Source of the DNA: Camarhynchus parvulus
Taxonomy: Eukaryota; Chordata; Aves; Passeriformes; Thraupidae
Assembly (NCBI RefSeq): GCF_901933205.1
Contig: NC_044590.1
Location: 9,625,501 to 9,689,500, forward strand
Direction of reading: 5' to 3'
Length of the DNA: 64,000 bases
The notes below the pieces were generated by a model. It was not told the origin of the DNA and did not search any database. It saw only the letters and a list, made by a program, of their open reading frames with translations. The position numbers and the translations under genes are program-made. This document shows positions 22,791 through 33,491 of this stretch, piece by piece (within the stretch, counting starts at the first letter, position 1; every line of letters starts with the position of its first letter).

Positions 22791-25700
22791 AAATGTTTGC
22801 TGGGACTCTTGTCCTGCAGTGTGACAAATTTGCCCACGCAATCTGTAGTGTCAGTTGTGCAAGACCAGAAACCTGTGGTGGGGAGGGGGAGTCACATGCA
22901 GGGAGTCAGCCTTGACTGTCAGCAGAGGAGAAGGAAGAATGCTTGGGCTGGGTGTGGTGGTAACCAAGGCTGCTGGCTGACCGCAGTGACCTCCTGCTTT
23001 GATGCACAGATCTGAACAGATCTGCTCAGGCCCCGCTGCTGCACGGGCTGAGCAAACACGCCAGGGGCTGGGGCAAAGCATTTCCATTGCTGGTGCCATG
23101 ACAATGGGCAGATGGAGGAGCATCTGTGCAGCTTCAGTGCAAAAGGACAGTTACTTTGTTCAAACTGGAATCTCTGAAGCAGTCAAAAAGTGCTCATTTC
23201 CCCAGAAACAGGGAATATAGCACCCCCCACCACATACTTGAAAAATCCAGGCTTATTTGCTGGGCACATCCCAAACAATACAAGGCTTATGCAAACTTTG
23301 CTATGTGCCAGCGTCCAGCTGTCAGCCACCTTCAATTAACATCTGAACTTGTTGGCCAATTGCAACCAAATTCAATAAAACAGCAGAGGTGCCAAAGGGT
23401 TTTAGGTTTTGTAAAAATGAGGTGGGGGAAGATAGAGGAAGGGGAGAGAACCCAGTTAGTGCCCTTACAGGGTACAAGGGGCTCAGCTTTCTAGTCCTAG
23501 ACAGCAGATACTCTGTTCCTCAGTAAAGTTTTTTCTCTCTTACAGGTATCTGAAAGATTTCCTCCTATTTTTCAAGATTTTCAAAACTCTTTCCTTCCCA
23601 CAAACTTGCTTTGTGAGGGGAGAAACATTGATGCAGCTCTCCTAGATTTCAAGTAAGCTAGAAAGCCACATATCACAAAGAAACCTAAATTCATTACTTG
23701 TGTTGCTCATGGAAATGCTTCTTTCAGTAAACAAGGAAGAGACTGAGCTGTCTTCTGTTTTTGCTAGGTAAACAATTAAGTTAACAGTTATTCATCATGA
23801 GTATATTCACAATGTGAATGAGGCCTGAAACAATAATTTCTGCATGTAGGGAATATAATCAAGGTATTTGTGGCATGAGTCTGGTGATTATTCATCCTTA
23901 CATTCACAACCTGATGCTGATAAATGGGGCTGTGTTCTCACCATCACACCTTTGGTATTTAAGAGGTCACTTTTCTGTAGCTTAGGAAGCCAGGTCAGAT
24001 TTCAGTGCACCTCTTGAAAAGGACACCTTCCTTCTCTAAACTGTGTTACTTGGGCTGTTTTCTTAACCAGCTACTAATAAAATAGATACCTCTACATTAG
24101 CATTTTCACAACCCCCTTTTGAAGGAAATCTCCCAAATCTCTTAATTTACTATGCCTGGATTTGAAATGCACAACAGCCTCGAAATGTACAAATTACATT
24201 ATTTTGGGGGAAATTTCAACCAAAATTGGTGCATTGAAACTGCTAATGAGCTCTCAGTCCAGTGCACTGGATTGATCTACTGCAAGATATCCCCCAAATA
24301 TGTGGGATAGGGAGGTCAGATTCCCATCACCAGCAGTTTAACTCGCAGATTCAGCCCCATCACCTTGCTCCTCCAGCGTGGCCTGTGTCAGCTCTCTGTG
24401 GAGATCAGAGCATGAGAGCAGGGTGGGTTACTGCCCTCCACAAGTGTCTTAAGAACTCAAGATATCACAAGCTCATTTTCCACATTTTATGATAACTCAG
24501 TTCAAATTTTTCTCTCTGGCGTTTAAAAATAGAGCAGTACTTTTTTGCTTTTTGTTTCATGATGTAAAATCTCTTAAAATTGTCTTGAACTTTCACAATG
24601 CTGAGAAGAAGGAAGAATTTGGTGGTTCCACAGCAAATGCTAACAACTGTCCCAGCTTCTGAGCCCTCAGCATGGCTGTGCCATGTGTCAAAATCCACTC
24701 ATTTATGATACCACACTGGGCTGGTGTGAAGCAAATTGTGGCTTCAGCTCCTGCCCTGAAAGATTCTGCCTTAAAGAGAGGACAGCCTAATTGCCACCCT
24801 GCTTGTAAAACCTTGGGGCAAAACTCAATGAGAGCTCCATAAGAGCTGAAGCACCTTTGTGCCTGGGAGAGGTCAAGGTAAGATCTTAAAAAATGGGGGC
24901 AATCTTGAACCAACACTTTCAGTGAAGATAGGACTGCAAAAACATGCAAATGTTTTCTGGTGGTTTTGGTAAAAAACTCAATATGCTGAGTCCAAAGGCT
25001 GGGGCTTGGCTGGTTGTTACAGAATTTGCTGGCATCTTTCAGAAATGGGACAATTTGAAAGCAAAATGTTTTCTGCCATAAATTGCGTTTGATTCTTCAG
25101 ATTTTCTCCAGTCTGATACATCCCTACATTCCTTTCATTTTCCTCTCAGCCTGTCTCACCAGCCTCTTAGTAATGCTTCCTCCTTTATGCTTTCATACTT
25201 TTTCTAGTCACTTTATATAAAAGGACCTCAATCACAAACATTTTAATTCCAATATCTTCATGCTTGCATTTTTTTCAATATCACAATAACTCTACATTTT
25301 TCAATTTTTCCCTATTTGCATCTTCTCCCATCTAATTCTAGCACTCCTGCTATTGTTTAGTCTACTGTCTTTACATTTCCTATCTACTTTGCAAAAATAC
25401 AATATTAAAAATGTTGGAGTTGTTTTGCATTGGAAAGTTTAGCTTTTCTGTGGCTCCATATATGTGAAACTGCTCTGTGCTGTTCCAGTGGCACCAAATG
25501 ATGCCAAAATTCCACAGGGTACTCCTGTTCAGCTCTGCAGAGCTGTGCTTGGTGCTGCTAGCCCTGGTCTAGCTGTTCCAGAGCAGGAGGGGTTTTAGGG
25601 GATTACTGCTCAATGTACTGGTCTGTAAATGGTCTTTTCAGGTCTTCTTTTTCTTACCTTCCTCTCTGATGTGATGAATCTGTGCACAAGGGCTTTAAAA

Positions 25701-28700
25701 CCTACTGAGGAACCATTTCACTGCCTGTTCCTTAAAATCCCTGCAGCTGAGGGAAATCCACTTGAAATCTAGAAGTCCTCCATGTCTTCTGCTTTATTCT
25801 GTAACAAAGCCCTGCAAAGGACTGGAAACAAAGCAAGCTGAAACTCTTTGCTTTTGAAAGGGGTTAAAATAATCTTGCAACATCCCTTTTAAGCTAAGAT
25901 GAGCAAACACCTGATCCTCCAAAAATCCACACTGAAGTGTCTCTCAAGAAGTTCCATAAGGTCCAGATCCATCTTCCCTATAAATGTGGAATCCATTCCA
26001 TAGCCAGCACTTCCAGTGTGTTTTTGGGCTGTAAATACAATGATGAGGCACAGGATGCTGTACAAAGCTTGGGGAAGAGCAGGTAAGATGTATGGAAGCA
26101 GGAAAGGAATCCCCATCATCCTCTGATCCTTAACCTGTGTATTAAGGCTCTACAGAAACTCCCCCCTAAACCTCAATATCTCATTGTTTATGATTATATA
26201 TTTTAGTGGACTTCTACCCTTCCTTCCCCTGGGTACAATTTGTGTGGCAAAAAATACTGTGAGATCTGTTCTGTCCCCCATGTTTTGGCTCCCAGGGAAC
26301 TGAAGAACCGTGAGAAGGTCTGATCTGATGTTATTTCAGCCCCACAAGCAGCTCCCTGAGTGATGCAAAGTGCCTGCAAAAAGGAAAAAAAAAAGTAAAC
26401 ACAAATACCTGGAATGAAAATATAAGTCCCCAGAGCCACACACACAGTGCAGTTGGTCAGAGCAGGAAGGACTGACAGCCCAAGCCCTCTTGGTGGTGTC
26501 CAATGTCTCTGAAAGGTTCTTTGGGTGATTTGTCCATGTTTAACACCATGCTCAAGGGGAAGTGGAAGGAGTTCTATTGTTCCTTTTCACCAGCTGTACT
26601 CAGCTGCTCATGGCTCCTCTCCTTCTCTGAGACCTCAGCAGAGCTGAACCAGACCTCAGCCTTCTCGACCAGTGAAGCTCCACAGCTTCAGAGCTGGATG
26701 CAGCATTTTCCCTCTCAGTCCTCTGTGCCTGCAGGCTGCAGGATGACAGGAATTTCAGTGTGCTGCCCTGAGTGACCAGTGCTTTCCCTTCCAAACACTG
26801 GGACCACCTACGCCTAAGCTTAACCCAGCTGCTCCCAGCAGAACTGCCTGCCACTGCTGATTCCATCCCAACCATCTCCAGAGGATGTCTCCTCTGCCCC
26901 AAACAGGGCTATGGCTGTGCAGGAAAATGATTTTGTGCAAAACCTGTGTTCTCAGGGAAGATACAACCACTGTGTTCCCTTCCCCTTGCAAAAGAGTGGG
27001 GCTTCCAGCAGCCACTGTGGGAGTCCATCACAGCTGATTATGGTGAGACCAACACCACTTTTGTTGCTCTGTGTGGGAGGCCACAGGTATTATTTTCTGT
27101 GGCTGTGTAAACCACCACATATTAACTGTAAACTCTTAGTCATCTGCAAGGGATGTTATGCCCCCTTCATTCATGACCTTATTTTTAGGCTTTATTATCT
27201 TAAAAGAATTAATCTTTATTTATCTTCCCTTTTTTTTTCAGACACGAGCATGTGAAATACACATCCAGAATCTACTGACACAAGAACTCTTGGTTCTAAG
27301 GCAAGGGGTATCTAAATGTTATAGAATTGAGAGCTTACACTCTGTGGCACAGCAGATTTCAGCCAGTGAGTGCCCAGTTTAAGATAATACTGAAAAGCCT
27401 GACCTTGGTTTTACCCATGCAGCGTCAATGCTTCAGTACAAACCAGGAGTTATTTACAGTGGTGCCCCGGGACAGATGAGATCTACTGGGACTTTTTGGC
27501 TGCCAGTGATGCAAAAGGACTATTTGGGTAGGAAAGAGCACGCCTGGATCACTGGGCTGTAGGTCACAATACCCAAGATACTACTGTCATTATGGTTGTG
27601 CCCATTTGCCCTTAAAAACCCTTTAACCTCCTTGTCTCTCCATCCAGCTCTTGGCTGGTCAGCTGGCCTGGGCACAGCTTGGCTGCAGTGATTTTATCAT
27701 CCACACGGACCCAGGTGATCTCTAAAATGAAAAGGTTGATCAGACACAGAAGTGAGTCTGGAAGACAGCATGTATTTTTGGTGAGAAAAAACCTTTTAGA
27801 GAAAGGCTGTAAAGCCACATCTCAAATTCACCGAGTTTCTAAATAATTCAGGCCCAGATTTTAAGCTCAAGCACATCTGGAACAATTACTGCTCTAAACA
27901 TATGGTACATTTCCTAGAAGAAAGTAATTTAAAACTAAATAATTATAAAAAAACCCCATGCAGAGCTAGCCCTTTGGCTTTTCCACAGAAGCAAGGCAGG
28001 ACTGCCACCAAACTTGGTACCAACAACTTTGGAAGCCCCAAACAAAGTTACATAATAACGGCAAATATCAAACAAACTGAAGAAAACCAGGGTAGAGGGA
28101 AATGCTCTTTTCCCTTTCACTGTTCCCTCCTCCTCTTTTGCTGGCCCACCCCTCTGTAAATGACTCCAATAAACCATGAAAAGAGCAACTTGCCAGCAGC
28201 TGGCACTTTGGACTGGGCAGATGCCAGCCATGGGGCTCACACTGCTTTGGAAACAGGTTTTTGAAATATATTAAGTACATATGTGTCAGTCTGAATGGCT
28301 GAGTGAGCCACTGAAACCAAGATAAGCCAAGGCAGCACGTAGCATGCACTCTGCATGTTCTCCAGACCCTGTGTCCCCTCCTATGCCAGGCTAACTCCTG
28401 TAATGAGGTTCTTATGCAACTTTATTCCAGTTACTAGGAGTCTGACTCCTTCTTCCAGTCAGCAGGAAATTTTCAGCTGACTATGGAGACCAGTTTTTTG
28501 TCATAGATTTGTCAGGCAAAAGAAGCTGCATCATTTGGTTTTCAGTGCCCAGCCATGAAGATTTATCTGTGCAATAAGAAATCAATTAGATTTTTCTATG
28601 CAATTAGATACAGAAATAAGACATATTCTTATTTGTGTCTGTGATTTATTCTGTGGAACATCTCCTTAGTGGGATGACACTTGATGCTTCATAAAAAGGG

Positions 28701-29283
28701 AAAAAATTACAGTTTCTGACCTAAAGACATGCCCAGTGAGATGCTTGTGGTTAATATTTGAAAGAAGCAATAAGGGCTGAGGAGAAGAAAGTTTCTCTGA
28801 ACCAGCTGTGTAGTGGTGAGAATCCTTCAGGGGAAAAGGGCCCATCTGGGTCAGAAGTGCTGAGGCAGGTTGGTATCATCATCCAGAGGAGCAGAACCTG
28901 TGTGAATCCCCCTGGCTGCACCCTGTCATCAGGTGTTTCATGGGGAACCAGGGCCCACATCTTGAGCACTCCATATCTTAGAGCCACACTGACACAAATG
29001 TCACTTTTTTGCTCTTCTGACCCCCAAAACATCTTTGAGCATCTGCCCTGTGCAGGCATTCAGCCATTTCTGAAAAGAAGACTCTTCAGGAGAACAAAGT
29101 GTTTGCCTGTGACTTGAGCTGGAAAACGGAGCACAACTCCAATTTACAGACTAAACATCAGGATTTGTTATTTCTCCTTTTGTACAGGACTCACATCAGC
29201 GACAGGGAATGGAAAAAACGTGTGAATCAGGTCATTTCCAAGTTATGTGATTCACTCTGATGGGATGTTGCATTTCTTTGTCT
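22791..29283. other. Unique non-coding DNA
   Basis: About 6.5 kb without a recognisable gene or repeat. A polypyrimidine-AG at about 23530-23547 and another near 27231-27240 resemble 3' splice sites, but no credible exon follows either. Nothing else stands out. Confidence 0.5.
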
Positions 29284-29323
29284 CTCTTCAAGGAATCACG
29301 TGGAACAAAACCACAACAGGCTG
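29284..29323 (+). repeat. 40-bp two-copy repeat, copy 2
   Basis: Partner of 17427-17466 in the same orientation, 36 of 40 bases identical. A G-rich run (29336-29356) follows directly and is absent from the first copy, so homology stops close to 29323. Confidence 0.75.
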
Positions 29324-30477
29324 CTGACTTGCTGTGGGGTGGGGGTGGCTGGAGGGAAAGAATAGAAGTGCCTCTTATTTTAGAAAATAATTATCATGCT
29401 TATCTTCTTCCAGGTGTCTCCAAGGCCTGTGGAGGTTTGACAGGATTCCCAGGAACAGAACTTTTGCCCACAGTTCTGCCCCATTATCTCCCTCACACAT
29501 AATAGAGCTGGAGGCTTGTGGTCGAGTGACCTCAGCACCGTTGCGAAAGCAGTTTGCTTGCATTATTCTCCCCACACGTGATTCCATAAGAGACACCACT
29601 CCATGCCTGGTTTTTTTTTTTTCTTTTCTTCACTCTTTCCTCTCAGAGGAAAAGCACTGGATGAACTCTGATATGTGCCTCTCTATGTGTGGAATCCATG
29701 CTGGGCAATTTCTGGCAGCACCCTCCAGGGTGGAGACGTTTTGCCCCAGGAGGGCAGCGCTCTTGGAGAGCAGTGCATGTGCATTGGTTGGGGCTGTGTG
29801 AAGGAGCTTTGCTGCTTTTTGTTTGATACACTAAAGATACCTGGACTCCAGATAAGGTGCTGTGCACAGGCAGAGCCCAGCACTGACCTCGTGGTGCCTG
29901 TTTGCCAGCCCAGGGCACTCTGGCTCTCCTAAAACTGTATGATGGGCATCTCAGTCCTGTGGTGTGAGTACAGGAAGGGAGCAACAGAGTCTGGGATGAA
30001 ACAGATTTTTCTCTTCTCTAGAAAAGCTGAAATCCTGGAAGGGTATAGAATGGAGAAGTCCTGCTTAAATTTCTCTATCAAGTATGTGCTTTCTTCTTAC
30101 AACACTGCTTTTTCCCTCCTGCTTTCTTTGAATAGAGATGTTGGGGCAAGGGGCAGTTAGAGGAGAAGTTGTTCCCTCCCTCCCTGAGTACTCTTTGCTA
30201 GTGGGAAAAAGCAGACCAACTAAAGTTTGCCACCATCCCAGGCTCTGGTCAGAGGGGGGAATAGCTTGTAAAACTGTCTTCCTGCATGTTTGCAAAGCAC
30301 TTAAGGGTCTGATCGCATTACTACAGTGCTGCTAATAAACATTGTTAATAATGAAAGCAGGAAGAAACTGTTTACTGGGTGCTGCATGAGAAAGGCCAAG
30401 TTGGCTATGGCTGCTTCCAAACACGAGGAGACTGGGACAAGGAACTGCATGTGCAGGGCGGTGTTCAGAAAAGATTG
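29324..30477. other. Unique non-coding DNA
   Basis: No gene recognised. A strong pyrimidine tract ending in CAG (about 29611-29646) resembles a splice acceptor, but the downstream frame shows no known protein and no clear donor was found. Confidence 0.45.
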
Positions 30478-30640
30478 CTTCTGAAATCCAAATGAGGATG
30501 GAGGGGAGCAATCCTTAATGTGTTTGTTGCTGATTTGATGTAAAAACTCTCTCACACAAGGAGACCCAGTCCCATTGCAGGTTCACAGGAATCCCCAGGC
30601 AGCAGGGATGCAGTGAGTGGGTGCCACAGGGCAAGGCAGG
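30478..30640 (+). repeat. Block A of local mosaic duplication, source copy
   Basis: This 163-bp block recurs at 31605-31766 in the same orientation with about 7 substitutions and one 1-base gap (about 95% identity). Homology begins sharply at CTTCTGAAATCC and stops sharply after GCAAGGCAGG. The single-base gap would shift any reading frame, so the conservation is duplication rather than coding. Which copy is the source is inferred from the extra junction features around the second copy. Confidence 0.93.
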
Positions 30641-31551
30641 CTCACATCTGACACTGCCAGCAGCACAATGAACCTCCCCACTGCTGTGCAGGGCAGCTTT
30701 GCTCAGTTAATTAGGTCTCCCCAGTGCTCTGGAATAAAGATGTTCTCTGAGTGACAACAGGTTCAGACAGGAGACTGCCAGCAGCAAGCAAGTAGAGCCA
30801 GAAAAGAGATGGGAACACACAGTAACTTCTCCCTGTGCAGGAGCAAAGGGTTCCTGCTGTGTAATAACGGGGGTGGTCACATTTCATGAAGAGCCCTCAT
30901 TTGGTTGTTGGTTGAAACCTCGATGCTGTCCAGGTGTTTCAGAGGGCTAAACCATCACCCCCTCCAAGATGCACTGCTTGTGGTGTGGGTGCTGGGCTCA
31001 CAGAGGGGTCCTGGAGGCCACGAAAGCTCTGCAAGTCACAGGTGCCACCGTGATCTCCACTCCTGAGTCAGGGCCCGTGCTGGCTGCCAAACCGTGCGTG
31101 GTGATTACACAGTGTGGACACCGCGTCAGCTGCTGAGGCCTTCTGACTCATTCCCACTTAGAATCTAGATGACAGTTTGGTTTGAATTAGCTGTGGGCTG
31201 AAGCCAAAATCCTGGGTCTGAACTTCCTCAGATTTTGGGAAGACTCCAGTCTGGATCCAAGCTTAGCACATGGCTGTAACTTACTCAAAGATTGGAGCCA
31301 AACCTTGGATCAGAACGTTCCCAGGCTATGGAGAAACTCACAGCCCGTCTTTGATGCTGGGATCATCACAAGGATGAAATACTGCCCTCATGTTAGGATG
31401 CTTCTTGCTTTCTTCCATAGCTGGTGCATTTTTAGCACTGCAATTGTTACATTTCAGTTCTTACGATGAGATTAAAAGAAGAAAAAGAAAATATGTGTTT
31501 GTGTTTATTTCAACTGAAAAAAACATCTTGCTTTCAATTTGCCTGTTGGAT
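30641..31551. other. Unique DNA between the duplicated blocks
   Basis: No gene recognised. It contains TGGAGCCAAACC at 31293-31304, which matches the junction filler next to block A' and may have served as a short template. Confidence 0.5.
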
Positions 31552-31590
31552 AGACAAGAGGCATTTTGGCTTCAGAGCATGAGAGTAGTG
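31552..31590 (+). repeat. Block B (39 bp), left copy
   Basis: Begins AGACAAGAGG and ends AGAGTAGTG. It recurs at 31769-31807 with 2 mismatches (37 of 39 identical). The two B copies bracket block A'. At 39 bp it is far longer than any retrotransposon target-site duplication. Confidence 0.9.
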
Positions 31591-31604
31591 GAGCCAAACC
31601 CTGA
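31591..31604 (+). repeat. 14-bp junction filler
   Basis: GAGCCAAACCCTGA separates block B from block A'. Together with the last two bases of B it gives a 12-base exact match to 31293-31304, suggesting that this too was copied from nearby sequence. Confidence 0.5.
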
Positions 31605-31766
31605 CTTCTGAAATCCAAATGAGGATGTAGAGGAGCAATCCTTAATGTGTTTGTTGCTGATTTGATGTAAAACCTCTCTCACACGATGAGACCCAGTCCA
31701 TTGCAGGTTCACAGGAGTCCCCAGGCAGCAGGGATGCAGTGAATGGGTGCCACAGGGCAAGGCAGG
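31605..31766 (+). repeat. Block A' of local mosaic duplication, inserted copy
   Basis: A 162-bp copy of 30478-30640 at about 95% identity, inserted between two copies of block B. It is preceded by the 14-bp filler and followed by only two extra bases before B'. The A/A' and B/B' pairs show the same divergence (about 5%), which fits a single event. Confidence 0.93.
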
Positions 31767-31768
31767 AG

Positions 31769-31807
31769 AGACAAGAGGTATTTTGGCTTCAGAGCATGAA
31801 AGTAGTG
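31769..31807 (+). repeat. Block B' (39 bp), right copy
   Basis: Second copy of 31552-31590, differing at two transitions. It continues directly into unique downstream DNA (CCTCATTAAAA), so the ancestral order was probably B followed by this flank. Confidence 0.9.
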
Positions 31808-32040
31808 CCTCATTAAAAAAATTTGGGACAGAATTCTCTTGCCCCAGCCATCAATCCCACCAGTACCAGCAGTGCCTTTAGTGCAGGAGTTACGAATGTG
31901 GCACAGTCAGCGCAGCAAGAGCTCCCTGGGTGCGTGCTACCCCTGACAGGAATCCTTTGAGGAAAAGGAAAGGGCTGAAGAGTAACAAAATTCCACTCTC
32001 AAGCTGCTCAGAAGACACGGTGTGAACAAACAGCCCCCAG
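31808..32040. other. Unique non-coding DNA
   Basis: Short interval between the mosaic duplication and the CpG-dense patch. It contains a few CpGs but no recognisable feature. Confidence 0.4.
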
Positions 32041-32310
32041 AAGGCGAGATCCCACAATCTGCTGCCGCGGAGCTGCTGGGAGGCGCCGGGATCTCCGCGC
32101 GGGCAGGGAAGCACGAGCGATGCCACAGAAGGTGTCCCTGGGAATGTCTGGAAAATGTCAAGCCTGCCACGCTGCAGGAGGGGAATCTCAGCCCCCACAG
32201 AAGGCTCCGTGCCGTTAGCTGCAGGTTTGCACACTTCACTTGACACCTCTCCCTTGTCCTACAGATGTTGCGCTGCGTTTGGGATGGAGCCCCCGACGAT
32301 ACAGCTGTTT
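32041..32310. promoter_or_regulatory. CpG-dense patch, possible small CpG island
   Basis: About 17 CpG dinucleotides fall in 270 bp, eight of them in 32041-32101, against a surrounding background with few CpGs. Clustering of unmutated CpGs suggests the patch is or was unmethylated, as at promoters. Open frames on both strands show no protein family. A CTTGTCCTACAG acceptor-like site ends near 32263 and is followed by an ATG, but that frame closes after 15 codons. It could be the start of a non-coding transcript or merely GC-rich sequence. Confidence 0.35.
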
Positions 32311-33437
32311 GAACACATGTGCATTTTCCACTCAGCAAACCGCAAGAATAAGGCAGCAGGGTTACAACGTTTGGGTCCTAGGGCTAGAATGAGAGAAGCA
32401 GGAGAGGTGTTTCTTTGGGAAATCTCTGTAGTTTCTCCTGTAGTTTCTCTCTTTCTGATTTTATTCACTGACTGTTCCGCTCTCGGGCCATGGGGAAGGT
32501 AAGGTCTGATTGATATTGCAAGTGACAACTGAGGCCTTGAAATCCTTTCTTCAGTTCATCTTCGGGAGGTGATAAGCCCAGAGCGTTTTGCTAGTTCTAG
32601 AGAAGTATTTTACCTTTTATTTGCAAAAATGCACTTTATTCCAGTTTCTGTTAATTCACTGTTACTTGTGAATAAATTAGAGTCTGCCTCAATAAAGGAG
32701 TTTAGAGAGGAATTATCACATATGCTCAGAAGAGAAATATTTTATTATATTCTTTTGCCATAATAGGATATGAGAAGAGATGGTTATGTCCCACCAAGAG
32801 TCTCACAAAACCATTGAAAGCCTTTTCTTCTATCAATAAGCTATGGAAGCTGGGGAGACTCATGTGAGTGATTTAATAAAATAAAGTGAGCCCCAAAATG
32901 GGCTTCTTAAGGACCATGAGATCTCAGGCATCATTATTCTCTCATTGCCAAGGGCATCTATTGCAGGTACCTTCAATTATTTGACTCCAGATTTACGTCT
33001 GTTGGTTCAAGGCGAATTGCGCTTCTTTTTCCTCTGATCCAACATCTGGCTTTTTGAAAAACAGATGTGCACAAATCAATCTGATTAATGTGCTTGATTC
33101 TGCAATTACTGCAGGATAAATCAGCAGCGCACTAAAATCAACCTGGCGTCAAATTCATGCTCCTACACCTTCAGCACCCAGCCTGTCTTGACTTAGGTAT
33201 TTGCTCTGTGAAGCTACTTTAGATACAAAAGAGCTGGAGTAAAATCCTCAGTGCCAGGACATGGAACATTTCAGATGATCTGACATCTGGAGCTATCAAT
33301 AATGGGGCTTCAGTGAAAAAATCAGTGCCTTTAAAATGGCTGCAAGTTATCTTGTGTGCTAACAGGGCAGAAATATCCCTTTCTCATTTAGTTGCTAGAG
33401 CTTCTTAGATATTACTTGAAGTTGTTAAGGCAAAATA
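32311..33437. other. Unique non-coding DNA, part possibly conserved
   Basis: No gene recognised. The stretch around 33000-33180 is rich in ATCAAT and TGATTAAT motifs typical of homeodomain/PBX-bound enhancers, but conservation cannot be judged from one sequence. Confidence 0.4.
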
Positions 33438-33491
33438 GAAATATATATAAATAGAATATATACACATGTATATATATATAATCTATATAAT
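33438..33491. repeat. Degenerate TA microsatellite
   Basis: Roughly 55 bp of AT-only or nearly AT-only sequence with alternating TA runs and single C/G interruptions. Confidence 0.8.

Noticed and set aside
30301..31760. Two minus-strand frames sharing a similar peptide (HQISNKHIKDCS)
   Set aside because: The similarity comes from the A/A' DNA duplication; a 1-base gap between the copies would break a shared frame, so it is not evidence of coding.
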